Of a DNA stretch of 64,000 bases, positions 24,018-32,610 are shown in pieces; positions within the stretch are counted from its first letter, which is position 1, and each line of letters begins with the position of its first letter. The notes beneath the pieces were generated by a model. The model saw nothing but the letters and a program-made list of their open reading frames with translations, did not search any database and was not told where the DNA came from. The DNA comes from DASXUX01 sp036504595 (GTDB lineage Bacteria > Planctomycetota > SZUA-567 > H5-PLA8), in the NCBI GenBank assembly GCA_036504595.1, contig DASXUX010000022.1:1-64000 (forward strand), in the 5' to 3' direction. The position numbers were made by a program, and so were the translations under genes.

Positions 24018-25262
24018 CTATAACCCCAGACTCTTCGCCTGCGCCTTGATCCGGCCCATTGCTTCCTCCACATTCGCGCGGCTGTTGAACGCACTGACGC
24101 GGAAGTAGCCTTCGCCGGACGCGCCGAAACCGCTGCCGGGCGTCACGACGACGTTCGCGGTTTTCAGCATCGTGTCGAAGAAGTCCCAGCTCGTCGCCTG
24201 GCCGGGCGTCTTGACCCACACGTACGGAGCGTTCACGCCGCCGTAGACTTTCATGCCCAGCGCCGAGAGGCTTTCGCGAATAATGCGCGCATTCTCCAGG
24301 TAGAACGCGATCACCTGTCGAATCTGCTGCTTGCCTTCGCCGCCGTAGATCGCTTCGGCGCCGCGCTGCGTGATGTACGACACTCCGTTGAACTTCGTCG
24401 TGTGCCGCCGCGTCCAAAGTTTGTGAACTTCCACCGGTGAGCCGTCGCGCGCCTTGCCTTTCAGCGTCTTCGGCACAACCGTGAACGCGCAGCGTGTTCC
24501 GGTAAAGCCTGCCGTCTTCGAAAAGCTGCGGAACTCGATCGCCACATCCCGCGCGCCAGGAATCTCGTAGATCGAATGCGGGACCGCCGCGTCCGTGATG
24601 TACGCCTCATACGCCGCATCGAAGAAAATGATCGTCTCGTTCGCGCGAGCGTACTCAACCCATTTGCTCAGCGCCGCCTTGCTGGCCACCGTCCCCGTCG
24701 GATTGTTCGGGTAGCAGAGATAGACGATGTCCACGCGCTGCTTGGGCAGCGGCGCCGTGAAATCGTTCTCGGCCGTCGTCGGCAGATAGACCAGACCCGC
24801 GTATTCGCCCTTGTCGTTTGCCGGGCCCGTGTGGCCGGCCATCACATTGGTATCGACGTAGACCGGGTAGACCGGATCGGTCATCGCGATCGTGTTGTTC
24901 GCGCCGAAGACATCCAGAATGTTGCCCGTGTCGCACTTGCTGCCATCAGACACAAAAATCTCGTCGGCGCTAATGTCGCAGCCGCGCGTCTGGAAATCGT
25001 TCTTAGCGATCGCTTCGCGCAGAAAATCGAATCCCTGTTCGGGGCCGTAGCCCTGAAACGTCTCGCGGCGAGCCATCTCATCGACGGCCTTGTGCATCGC
25101 CGCAATCACCGCCGGCACGAGCGGCTCCGTCACGTCGCCGATGCCCATGCGGATGATCTTCGCCTGCGGATTGGCCGCCGAAAACGCTTTCACGCGCCGG
25201 CCGATCTCCGGGAACAGGTAACCCGCTTTCAGCTTGAGGTAATTATCGTTGACGAATGCCAT
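24018..25262 (-). CDS. dapL: LL-diaminopimelate aminotransferase
   Basis: 414 residues. It converts tetrahydrodipicolinate directly to LL-diaminopimelate in lysine and peptidoglycan synthesis. The start MAFVNDNYLKLKAGYLFPEIGRR is the family N-terminus and follows AGGAG by 5 bases. Family landmarks: MGIGDVTEPL, FQGYGPEQGFDFLREAI, SDGSKCDTGNI, YPNNPTGT (about 187) and the PLP lysine in SFSKTAGFTG (about 248). This pathway variant is typical of Chlamydiae, Planctomycetes-Verrucomicrobia relatives, plants and some anaerobes, and supports the taxonomic guess for the window. Confidence 0.95.
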   Translation of the reverse strand: MAFVNDNYLKLKAGYLFPEIGRRVKAFSAANPQAKIIRMGIGDVTEPLVPAVIAAMHKAVDEMARRETFQGYGPEQGFDFLREAIAKNDFQTRGCDISADEIFVSDGSKCDTGNILDVFGANNTIAMTDPVYPVYVDTNVMAGHTGPANDKGEYAGLVYLPTTAENDFTAPLPKQRVDIVYLCYPNNPTGTVASKAALSKWVEYARANETIIFFDAAYEAYITDAAVPHSIYEIPGARDVAIEFRSFSKTAGFTGTRCAFTVVPKTLKGKARDGSPVEVHKLWTRRHTTKFNGVSYITQRGAEAIYGGEGKQQIRQVIAFYLENARIIRESLSALGMKVYGGVNAPYVWVKTPGQATSWDFFDTMLKTANVVVTPGSGFGASGEGYFRVSAFNSRANVEEAMGRIKAQAKSLGL

Positions 25263-25376
25263 CTTGTCTCCTGGTTGCGTTGTCCGAAGTTCCAGTGTCT
25301 GGACGACGCGCCACATTTCCAGTGCACGTTTGGTGCCTGGTGGTCGGGTGTCTGGTGGCATGGTCGTCTGGTGGTT

Positions 25377-26018
25377 TTACTGCGCGGGCTTCCCGCATTC
25401 CGGACAGAACTTCGCGCCGCCCACAATCTTCGCGCCGCATTCGCCGCAGAAGCGGTCCTTCACTTGAGCGGTGGCCTTGCCGCATTCGGGACAGAACTTG
25501 CCGCCGCCGGTTTTCGCGCCGCAGTGGGGACATTCGCCGACGGCCAGAGGCTTGCTCACGTCCAGGCCGCCGGTCTGGTCGGATGCGCGTGCTTTTACCT
25601 CAAGTTGCTCGACGGCCACGCGCGCCTGAATCGCTGCTGCTTCTTCTTCCAGGTCCGGCGCGCACGCCTCGCACAAGTTGCGCTTCTTGTTCCAGCACTT
25701 GGCCTCGCAAACCCACTTCCCGCAGCGCGTGCACTGCTTGAACTGCGGCTTGGCTTCCTGCACGGCTTTGTTGAACGCATCGTCGCGCGCGCTGCCGCGC
25801 AGCGAGTCCTTTACTTGGTCGCTGGCGTGAGCCGCGCTGTCGAAGACTCCGCCGAAGAGGCTGCCGGCCGCGCGCAGGAAGCCGCCGGCCAGGCCAAGCT
25901 TGCTGGTCTGGAACGTGGTCATCACGCCGTTATGGCAGTGGTCGCAGTGAAACTCGAACTGGTACCCGTTCGAATTGGAGTGATCCGTGTGATTGGCCGT
26001 GAATTCGATGAGACCCAA
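25377..26018 (-). CDS. Zinc-ribbon protein
   Basis: About 213 residues. The start is uncertain: a TTG preceded by AGGAG and a 7-base spacer is proposed (MGLIEFTANHTDHSN). It has many cysteine pairs: CDHCHNG near the N-terminus, a central CTRCGKWVCEAKCW...CEACAPD treble-clef-like block, and three C-terminal ribbons CPHCGAK...CPECGKA, CGECGAKI and CPECGKPAQ. Such double or triple zinc-ribbon proteins bind metal and often mediate protein contacts; no enzymatic domain is visible. It is the first gene of the dapL run. Confidence 0.72.
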   Translation of the reverse strand: MGLIEFTANHTDHSNSNGYQFEFHCDHCHNGVMTTFQTSKLGLAGGFLRAAGSLFGGVFDSAAHASDQVKDSLRGSARDDAFNKAVQEAKPQFKQCTRCGKWVCEAKCWNKKRNLCEACAPDLEEEAAAIQARVAVEQLEVKARASDQTGGLDVSKPLAVGECPHCGAKTGGGKFCPECGKATAQVKDRFCGECGAKIVGGAKFCPECGKPAQ

Positions 26019-26160
26019 AGGTATGCTCCTCTCGCCAGCGCTGGTGCTTTCAGCGAAAGGAGATTCTAGGAACGCGGCGGCGAAATTCAAATCAGTACCG
26101 CGAAGGTCAGCCGAACTTGACAACATCTTAACCGTAGAAGTCCGTGGAGGACTCCGCCTC

Positions 26161-26430
26161 ATGCTCAACAAAGACATCACCAGCCCGCGGTTGCTCTACT
26201 TTAAGGGCTTCCTCTTCGTTGTTTGCGGCGCCGCATCGGCCGCGCTGATTTTGCTTGAGCATCCCAGTCTCAAGCTTGCCGCATTGTTGGCGCTGACGGT
26301 GTGGTGCTTCGCGCGCGCATACTACTTCGCGTTTTACGTGATCGAACACTACGTGGACCCGAGCTATCGCTTCGCGGGTCTCTGTTCATTCATCCGGTAT
26401 GCGCTCGGGAAACGTAGCGGCAAGGAATAG
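26161..26430 (+). CDS. Small two-TM membrane protein
   Basis: 89 residues from MLNKDITSPRLLYFKG, preceded by GGAGG at a 10-base spacing. Two hydrophobic segments (FLFVVCGAASAALILLE and LAALLALTVWCFARAYYFAFYVI) predict a small inner-membrane protein. The last 45 bp overlap the end of the convergent glycosyltransferase-methyltransferase remnant. No family is recognised. Confidence 0.65.
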   Translation: MLNKDITSPRLLYFKGFLFVVCGAASAALILLEHPSLKLAALLALTVWCFARAYYFAFYVIEHYVDPSYRFAGLCSFIRYALGKRSGKE

Positions 26431-26766
26431 CAGCGGCAACTCGTCACTCGTCACTTCTTCGGCCGTCTTCGCTTCGATAATCTTCTCGCCGTCCGCAGGC
26501 GCCGCGAGCTGTTCCGCCCGATTCTTGGAACGCGTAATCGCCGTGTCCAGCAACTGGCGGACAGTCGGCAGCGGCCGCGCCACCACGAGGAACTGGTACG
26601 CGAACATGGAAGGCAGCATCGAGTTCATCGCGCGGTGAATGGCCAGCAGCATTCGGCTTAAGATGTTTTTGCCGATCGCTTCAGGGTAGGGTGGGGGAAT
26701 CGCGCGGAACTTCTCGACGGTGGACTCGGCATTGTACGCAACGATGAAGATGGGTACCTTGGGCAT
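26386..26766 (-). pseudogene. Internal-deletion remnant of a bifunctional glycosyltransferase/methyltransferase
   Basis: 126 residues. The first 20, MPKVPIFIVAYNAESTVEKF, are the start of a family 2 glycosyltransferase; they are joined after RAIPPPYPEAIG to NILSRMLLAIHRAMNSMLPSMFAYQFLVVARPLPTVRQLL, which looks like the extreme C-terminus of the methyltransferase half of bifunctional glycosyltransferase-methyltransferase proteins. The several hundred residues between are missing. The gene keeps a good GGAG ribosome binding site 6 bases before the ATG and an intact frame, so a short protein may still be made. Its identity rests on recognition of the two end motifs. Confidence 0.55.
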
Positions 26767-26814
26767 TCAGATCTCCGCTTGGGCAGTATACACTCCAGCT
26801 CGGGAAGGTGAAAA

Positions 26815-26866
26815 GGAGGCAGGAACGGCGGAGGCGGGAGGCAGGATGCAGGAAGCAGGAAGGGAA
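26815..26866 (+). repeat. GGAGGCR / GCAGGAA heptamer island
   Basis: GAGGCGG-GAGGCAG-GATGCAG-GAAGCAG units. The only in-frame ATG of the following membrane protein gene lies inside the island (26846), and the repeat also supplies its GGAGG. Confidence 0.8.
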
Positions 26867-28273
26867 GAATGCCCCGTAAATGTTGCCAGCGCTGAGATCC
26901 TGAGCGCAGCGCTGGGCCGGTCGCGGTGCGTTGATGCGCTTCTTTTCTGCGGCCTGCTGCTGATCTTCCTAGCCTTCTTCGGCGGAGACGGCGGATACCT
27001 GGACGTTCGCGAATATCTCGACGATGCGCAGCGTTTGTGGCTGAAATTCGATCTGCGCCTGACTGACAATCCACCGACGTACAACCGATATGCACTGGGC
27101 CTGCAGATCATCTCCGGGCCGTTTGTTTGGGCGGCTCACTTTCTAACGATGGCAACGGGTGGCGCGGTGCGCGAACGTGGGTTGATTGCGGCAATTGTGC
27201 CACTGCTTGGCGCCGCGGCGTGCTGGATGCTTTTCTGCTGGGCCCGGGCATTGAAGAGCAGCGTTCGGGTGGCGTTCTGGTCCGTGCTTCTGTTCGGCAT
27301 GAGCTCACCGCTGCTCACCTATACGCAATTTTTCTATGCCGATGTCCTCGTGCTTGCCTGTGTGATTGCGGCGATGCTGTGCTTCAGACATGGGCGCATG
27401 GGTGGGAGTCAACTCTGGTTGTTCGGAGCCGGATTGATGGCGGGCTGGATGCCCGTCTCGCACGTCGCGGCCGTGCCTATCGCCGCCGGCTTGGGGATCG
27501 GCATGGCGCTCGTTCTGCTGCTTGATTACGGCCTAACGCAGAAGTGCCTGCGCCCGCTGCTGCTGCTCGGCGCAGCACCCCTTGGCTGCGCAGCGCTCCT
27601 GCTGACGATGAACTACGTCCGCTACGGTCACCCGCTGCGGACCGGATACGCACTGGCCTATGGCGAATTCGTACCCGTTCTTTTCTTGTCGCGGTACGTT
27701 CCGGAGAACTTAGGCAGGATGGCGGTGTGGCTGATGCGCACGCCCTGGCTGGTCTTGGGTTTGTTTTCTATCCTCGGTTGCCAATTCCGGTGGCGCAAGG
27801 CTGCGCATCGGACCACAGACAGGGGAGAACCGACAACTGACAAACGCCGCCTGATGCTCCCCATTATCCTGGCGGTCGTTTCGCAGACGCTGTTCTGGCT
27901 CTGCTACCGCGATCTGCACGTCACCACATATCGCTATTTGCTGCCATTGACCGCATTGTTCGCGCTGGGGTTGCCGCTCGTGGGGCAGTGGCTGGAGCAG
28001 CACTGGCCGCAACGGGGACTGCAGTACACGCTCGCGCTTTTCCTACTGACGGGATTCCTTGGTTTCATGCGCGACGACGGCGTGCGTCCGTTCTTTGTCG
28101 ATGCCGCCGGCAAGCTCTGCTGCTGCGCGTGGTATATGGCGTCGGGGCGCGCCAGGGACTTTGGCACCCCGGCCGGAGCGACTCAGTTTGTCGTCCTGAT
28201 ACTCATGCTGGCCGCGGCCGTGACGCTGCTGGCTGTTGGCTGGAAGCGAACCGCTGACGAAGCGCGCGTTTAA
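26846..28273 (+). CDS. Polytopic membrane protein, glycosyltransferase-39/ArnT-like
   Basis: 475 residues with about ten membrane helices. The first luminal loop has GGDGGYLDVREYLDDAQRLWLKFDLRLTDNPPTYNRYALGLQI, reminiscent of the acidic first loop of lipid-linked sugar transferases of the GT-C fold. It probably acts in envelope glycan assembly, but donor and acceptor are unknown. The start inside a heptamer island is the only ATG candidate with GGAGG; an alternative start further in cannot be excluded. A cytoplasmic loop (about residues 316-333, RKAAHRTTDRGEPTTDKRR) is encoded by a GACNNNN heptamer tract. The stop overlaps the stop of the convergent gene. Confidence 0.72.
   Translation: MQEAGREECPVNVASAEILSAALGRSRCVDALLFCGLLLIFLAFFGGDGGYLDVREYLDDAQRLWLKFDLRLTDNPPTYNRYALGLQIISGPFVWAAHFLTMATGGAVRERGLIAAIVPLLGAAACWMLFCWARALKSSVRVAFWSVLLFGMSSPLLTYTQFFYADVLVLACVIAAMLCFRHGRMGGSQLWLFGAGLMAGWMPVSHVAAVPIAAGLGIGMALVLLLDYGLTQKCLRPLLLLGAAPLGCAALLLTMNYVRYGHPLRTGYALAYGEFVPVLFLSRYVPENLGRMAVWLMRTPWLVLGLFSILGCQFRWRKAAHRTTDRGEPTTDKRRLMLPIILAVVSQTLFWLCYRDLHVTTYRYLLPLTALFALGLPLVGQWLEQHWPQRGLQYTLALFLLTGFLGFMRDDGVRPFFVDAAGKLCCCAWYMASGRARDFGTPAGATQFVVLILMLAAAVTLLAVGWKRTADEARV
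27811..27845 (+). repeat. GACNNNN heptamer tract inside a membrane protein gene
   Basis: GACCACA-GACAGGG-GAGAACC-GACAACT-GACAAAC, five heptamers read in frame as a hydrophilic loop. Confidence 0.65.
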
Positions 28274-28947
28274 CGATTCCACTTATCGAGAATGTCCTGG
28301 CAGCGCTTGTAGAGCGCTTTCTCGGCGTCGTTTGAGGGCTTATAGCCCATCAAGAACGCATTCAAAAGCTGGCGCGTGCGCATGCGCATCATGACTTCGC
28401 CCTTGCTCGCGAGGCAGAGCGGCATGTGGCCCGCGGCGTCGAAATCGCTGTTGTGCGGTGAAAGCCGCATGATCGCGTTGAAGCCTTCCATGGCTTTGTC
28501 GTAGAGCGGGAAGCAGATCTCGATCACGTCCAGGATTTTCTGATGCTTGGTCGTGGCGTCCACGTAGGTTCTGTTTTCAGGGTTGAACTTCTTATACTTG
28601 CCGGTGAACAGGCTGCGGCGGTCTTCCATCGCACCGTCCTTGGCTTTGTTCCAGCGTTCGACGCTGGCCTGGAACTCCGCCCAATTGTCGTTCTTGGTCT
28701 TTTCGGCCGTGTCAAAGTAGAAGTGCGCCAGGCGCCGGTGCAGCGGCAGCGAATCCTCGAGCTTCGCGGCCTTGCCGTAGCACTTGAAGGACTCTTCCAG
28801 ATCGCCTTGCTTGACGGCGGCTTCCGCTTCCTCGACCCACTTCTTGGCCTCCGTATTTGTAATCGTCGTGGGCTGAGGTTTTTCGCCGGCGCGTAGACCT
28901 GCGGCGGCCAGCAGCACGGCGGCGAGCAGAGCAAATTTGGTCTTCAT
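28270..28947 (-). CDS. Secreted tetratricopeptide-like helical protein
   Basis: 225 residues. The ATG follows GGAGGG and starts a signal peptide (MKTKFALLAAVLLAAAGLRA). The mature part is all helical: KKWVEEAEAAVKQGDLEESFKCYGKAAKLEDSLPLHRRLAHFYFDTAEKTK has TPR-like spacing, and FPLYDKAMEGFNAIMRLSPHNSDFDAAG suggests a second repeat pair. It is probably periplasmic; the partner is unknown. Its stop overlaps that of the convergent membrane protein by four bases. Confidence 0.75.
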   Translation of the reverse strand: MKTKFALLAAVLLAAAGLRAGEKPQPTTITNTEAKKWVEEAEAAVKQGDLEESFKCYGKAAKLEDSLPLHRRLAHFYFDTAEKTKNDNWAEFQASVERWNKAKDGAMEDRRSLFTGKYKKFNPENRTYVDATTKHQKILDVIEICFPLYDKAMEGFNAIMRLSPHNSDFDAAGHMPLCLASKGEVMMRMRTRQLLNAFLMGYKPSNDAEKALYKRCQDILDKWNR

Positions 28948-29146
28948 AATCCCTCCGACGGATCTCCTTCGCGTTTGATAGGCGAAAAATGGGCTGCTCC
29001 AAGCTATCCCGGGATGGCGGGCGCGCAAGTGTTCCGCCGACGGAGTTTTCTCGCCTTCAGCGCGCATGCCGCTAGAATGTGGTTCGGCGAACGAAACGCG
29101 CAAACAGTCGCGCGGTTCGTACAAACCGCCAGATGAGAAAGGCCCG

Positions 29147-30046
29147 ATGGACGATATCTTCTGTTACGACTTCCACGTGCATGTGGGCAATGAGCGCGAT
29201 GGGCTTCCCCCCAGCGCGTTCCTTCAAGCATTGCAGCGGAAGGACGTCTGCGCCGCCGGGATGCTGGATCACGTCGAATTTTTCATCCAGGACGACAACG
29301 AGTGGATGACCGCCTTCCGCGCTCACGCCGCGCGCAATGGCCTGAAGCTCTACGACGACAGCATAGATGGGCTGAAAGCGCTTTACCGCGACTTGGACAA
29401 ATTGCGTCAAGGCCAGGAGATGCTGATCGCGTTGGGCCTGGAGTTGCGCGAGCCGGGGCGTGTGCCGGAAGCGTTCCTGGAACTTCCCGAGTACTTCTGC
29501 AACTGCTTCCATCTGCCGCCGCTTTCGACGCGCGATACGCCTGGGATGCGCGCGGCCGAACTGATCGAGCTTTTCGCGCGAAAGATCGCACCGGCCAGGC
29601 GCCCAGGGATCATTAATCACCCCTTCCGCGATCGTCTTCTGGAGTTCAGCACGCTGGCGACCAGCGGAAGCACGCCGACCTCTGAGGAGTTCCTTCCGCG
29701 CGATGAAGTGGCTCGCCTGGTTGACGCGGCCGGCGAGCATGGGTTGTTTGTTGAGATCAATCTGACCGATCTCTGCTATCACGCGCCCTGCTGCTATGAA
29801 TTTTGCCTCTATGCCACGCGCCTGCTGGTAAAATTGAAAGCGAAACTGAGCATCGGCAGCGATTCCCACCGCCCGCCGCCGTTGACCGTGCCCAACGAGG
29901 TCCAGCGAATGCTGGAAGATGCCGGCGTGGAAGTTGCTCACTTTCAGCCCGTCGTGGACGCTATGCGGCGTTCGGTCAGCAATCCGCCCGCGTGGCTGGC
30001 CCGGCGGAAAAGCAGCCCCTCCGGCCGTCAACTTGCCACACGGTAA
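29147..30046 (+). CDS. PHP-domain metal-dependent phosphoesterase
   Basis: 299 residues from MDDIFCYDFHVHVGN. The PHP signatures are the HVH metal site (His10 and His12), GMLDHVEFF (about 41), INHPFRDRLLEF (about 155) and the late GSDSHRPPP (about 235). PHP proteins hydrolyse phosphoesters using a trinuclear metal centre; substrates range from histidinol phosphate to nucleotides. It is a stand-alone PHP protein with no polymerase domain. Longer upstream frames overlap the divergent TPR-like gene's leader and are not supported. Confidence 0.82.
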   Translation: MDDIFCYDFHVHVGNERDGLPPSAFLQALQRKDVCAAGMLDHVEFFIQDDNEWMTAFRAHAARNGLKLYDDSIDGLKALYRDLDKLRQGQEMLIALGLELREPGRVPEAFLELPEYFCNCFHLPPLSTRDTPGMRAAELIELFARKIAPARRPGIINHPFRDRLLEFSTLATSGSTPTSEEFLPRDEVARLVDAAGEHGLFVEINLTDLCYHAPCCYEFCLYATRLLVKLKAKLSIGSDSHRPPPLTVPNEVQRMLEDAGVEVAHFQPVVDAMRRSVSNPPAWLARRKSSPSGRQLATR

Positions 30047-30100
30047 GAGCGAAACCTTTTTCGAGCGGCGGCGTCTAAGCTTGAAACGGAGGGGGTTTCT

Positions 30101-31303
30101 ATGATGCGTATCGCTTTCGTGATCGCCATCTTTTTGGTCAGTGCTTTCGTTTCCGCGGGCGAAAGCAACTGGGTTGGCGAAGCTAACAACGCTTTCGGCC
30201 TGGAACTGTACGCGCGGCTGGCGAGCAAGCCAGGCAACCTGTTCATCTCGCCCAGCAGCATCGAGACCGCTCTGGCCATGACCTACGCCGGCGCGCGCGG
30301 CAACACCGCCGCCGAGATGGCCAAGGTTCTGCATCTGCCGGAAGGAGATAAAGTCCACGAAGATCTGGGAGTCTTTTTGAAGGGGCTCAACGCCGCGACG
30401 GGCCCTGACGGCAAACCGCGCGCTTTTGAACTGAGCGTCGCCAACCGGTTGTGGGGACAGAAGGGTTACGCCATCGTTTCCGCCTTCCTTTCGCTGAACA
30501 AAGAAAGTTACGGCGCCGGTCTGGAGGAACTCAATTTCGCCGAATCCGAAGCGGCGCGGGTGACGATCAACACGTGGGTCGAAAAGCAAACAAAAGACAG
30601 GATCAAGAATCTCATTCCGCGGGGCGTGCTCGATGCTGCCACACGCCTGGTCCTGACCAACGCGATCTACTTCAAGGGCAAGTGGGAAGCGCCATTCACA
30701 AAAACGGCGACGCGAGAAGCTCCCTTTCGCATCAGTGATGCCGAGCAGGTTCCCTGTCAGATGATGAGCGCCGGCGGCGATCACCTCTATATGGAGAACG
30801 AGACCCTGCAGGCCTTGAAGCTGCCGTACCAGGGAAAAGAGCTCTCGATGATCATCCTCCTGCCCAAGACGAACGATCTCGCCAGGTTGGAGCGCAATCT
30901 CACGACTGCCAATCTCGCAGCCTGGATCGGCAGCATGACCGAACCGATGGTCAGCGTCTCGTTTCCGCGCTTCAAGATGACTGCGGCCTTCATGCTGAAG
31001 TCTGATCTTCAAGCCCTCGGGATGAAGGATGCCTTTGTTTACCCACATGCCGACTTCACTGGAATCGAGCCGAAAAAAGAATTTTACGTCGGCGAAGTGC
31101 TGCATAAAGCCTTTGTTGAGGTCAACGAGGAAGGCACCGAAGCCGCCGCCGCGACCGCTGTGATCGGCAAAACCGGCGGGCCGCCGCCGAAGCCGAAAGT
31201 ATTCCGCGCCGATCACCCGTTTCTCTTCGTGATCCGCCACGAACAAAGCGGCGCGATTCTGTTCCTGGGTCGCTTGACCGATCCCTCCAAACAGGAGAAC
31301 TAG
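30101..31303 (+). CDS. Exported serpin (serine protease inhibitor) 1
   Basis: 400 residues with a signal peptide (MMRIAFVIAIFLVSAFVSA). It shows the full serpin core: NLFISPSSIETALAMTYAGARGNTAAEM, SVANRLWGQKGYAI, LVLTNAIYFKGKWEAPFTK, LSMIILLP and FRADHPFLFVIRHEQSGAILFLGRL. The reactive-loop hinge is EEGTEAAAATAV (about 343-354), with small residues as needed for inhibition. Counting as in alpha-1-antitrypsin puts P1 near a Gly in GKTGGPPPKP, so the target protease is not evident; the nearby Lys is an alternative. It is followed after 2 bp by a second serpin. Confidence 0.93.
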   Translation: MMRIAFVIAIFLVSAFVSAGESNWVGEANNAFGLELYARLASKPGNLFISPSSIETALAMTYAGARGNTAAEMAKVLHLPEGDKVHEDLGVFLKGLNAATGPDGKPRAFELSVANRLWGQKGYAIVSAFLSLNKESYGAGLEELNFAESEAARVTINTWVEKQTKDRIKNLIPRGVLDAATRLVLTNAIYFKGKWEAPFTKTATREAPFRISDAEQVPCQMMSAGGDHLYMENETLQALKLPYQGKELSMIILLPKTNDLARLERNLTTANLAAWIGSMTEPMVSVSFPRFKMTAAFMLKSDLQALGMKDAFVYPHADFTGIEPKKEFYVGEVLHKAFVEVNEEGTEAAAATAVIGKTGGPPPKPKVFRADHPFLFVIRHEQSGAILFLGRLTDPSKQEN

Positions 31304-31305
31304 CC

Positions 31306-32502
31306 GTGCTCAAACCCCTCTGCTACGCTGCTGCTGTTATGGGCCTGCTGAGTTTCGCGACGCGCGGTGAAGAGGGCGACAAATGGGTCGCGGCGGCGAA
31401 TAACGCCTTCGCCGTGGAACTTTACGCCAAGCTTTCGCCGCAGGCCGGCAACCTCTTCTTCTCGCCCAACAGCCTCGAGACCGCTCTGGCCATGACCTAC
31501 GCCGGCGCGCGTGGCCAGACTGCGGCGCAGATGTCTGCCGTTTTGCATCTGCCGCAAAAAGGCGACGCGCTGCATCAGGATTTGGCCGCGCTCATCAGTG
31601 AGCTGAATGGGAAAGGTAAGCGTAGCTTCGAACTCTCCGTCGCAAACGCCTTGTGGGGCCATAAAGGTTACGCTTTCCAGCCGGCGTTCCTCAAACTGGT
31701 GAAAGACAACTATGGCGCGGGACTGGAAGATGTTGATTTCGCGAACGAACCCGCCGCGCGAGCGACGATCAACGGCTGGGTCGAAAAACAGACGCATGAG
31801 AAGATCAAGGATCTGATCCCCGTTGGAATTTTGAACGACCTGACGCGTCTGGTCCTGACCAATGCGATCTACTTCAAGGGAACATGGGAAGATCAGTTCG
31901 AGAAGAAAGCCACGCGCGACCAACCCTTCCACATCAGCGCGGCGGAGCAAGTGAACTGCTCCCTGATGACCCGCAAAGGCAAATACGCCTACTCCGAAAG
32001 CGACAAGTTCCAAGCCGTGCAACTGCCGTACAAGGGCCGCGAACTTTCCATGATCGTCCTGCTGCCGCGCGCGGTGGACGGCTTGCCCGACCTGGAGCGC
32101 GAGTTGACGGCCGAGAACGCCGCCAAGTGGCTGGGCGAACTGAAGCAGAACGACGTGATTGTCTCGCTGCCCCGCTTCAAAGTGGAAGCGCAATTCTCGC
32201 TCGCCCCCGTGCTGCAAAGCCTGGGCATGAAGGACGCCTTTAGCGCTGCTGACGCCGATTTTTCCGGCATGACGGGCAACCGCGACCTGTTCATCACCGC
32301 CGTCCTGCACAAGGCCTTCGTGGACGTCAACGAAGAAGGCACGGAAGCCGCCGCCGCGTCGGCCGTTGTGATGGGCTTGCGCGGAATGCCCCCTCGCGAA
32401 CCTCAGCCAAAAATCTTTCGTGCTGACCATCCGTTTATCTTCCTGATCCGCCACGAACAGAGCGGGGCAATCCTGTTCCTTGGCCGTCTCGCGAAACCCT
32501 AA
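31306..32502 (+). CDS. Exported serpin (serine protease inhibitor) 2
   Basis: 398 residues from a GTG start with GGAG upstream, inside the end of the preceding gene. Signal peptide MLKPLCYAAAVMGLLSFATRG, then the same serpin core as its neighbour (NLFFSPNSLETALAMTYAGARGQTAAQM, LVLTNAIYFKGTWEDQFEK, FRADHPFIFLIRHEQSGAILFLGRL). The hinge EEGTEAAAASAV fits an inhibitory serpin. With standard loop length P1 falls on Arg in VMGLRGMPP, suggesting a trypsin-like target. The pair arose by tandem duplication and then diverged in the reactive loop. Confidence 0.93.
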   Translation: MLKPLCYAAAVMGLLSFATRGEEGDKWVAAANNAFAVELYAKLSPQAGNLFFSPNSLETALAMTYAGARGQTAAQMSAVLHLPQKGDALHQDLAALISELNGKGKRSFELSVANALWGHKGYAFQPAFLKLVKDNYGAGLEDVDFANEPAARATINGWVEKQTHEKIKDLIPVGILNDLTRLVLTNAIYFKGTWEDQFEKKATRDQPFHISAAEQVNCSLMTRKGKYAYSESDKFQAVQLPYKGRELSMIVLLPRAVDGLPDLERELTAENAAKWLGELKQNDVIVSLPRFKVEAQFSLAPVLQSLGMKDAFSAADADFSGMTGNRDLFITAVLHKAFVDVNEEGTEAAAASAVVMGLRGMPPREPQPKIFRADHPFIFLIRHEQSGAILFLGRLAKP

Positions 32503-32557
32503 ACCTGTCACCCGTCGCAAGTTGACCCCTCAAGAAACTTCTGTTTGAAATCCTGTG

Positions 32558-32585
32558 TTGACCTCTAAAACAAACGTTTTATACT
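32558..32585 (+). promoter_or_regulatory. Promoter and TetR-type operator of the efflux operon
   Basis: A -35 TTGACC (32558-32563) and -10 TATACT (32580-32585) are separated by 16 bases. A perfect inverted repeat TAAAAC-aaac-GTTTTA (32566-32581) fills the spacer and touches the -10. The Shine-Dalgarno AAGGAG and ATG of the TetR gene follow. The layout predicts autorepression; this is inference from position. Confidence 0.7.
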
Positions 32586-32610
32586 AATATTTGAAACTAA
32601 GGAGCAGATC

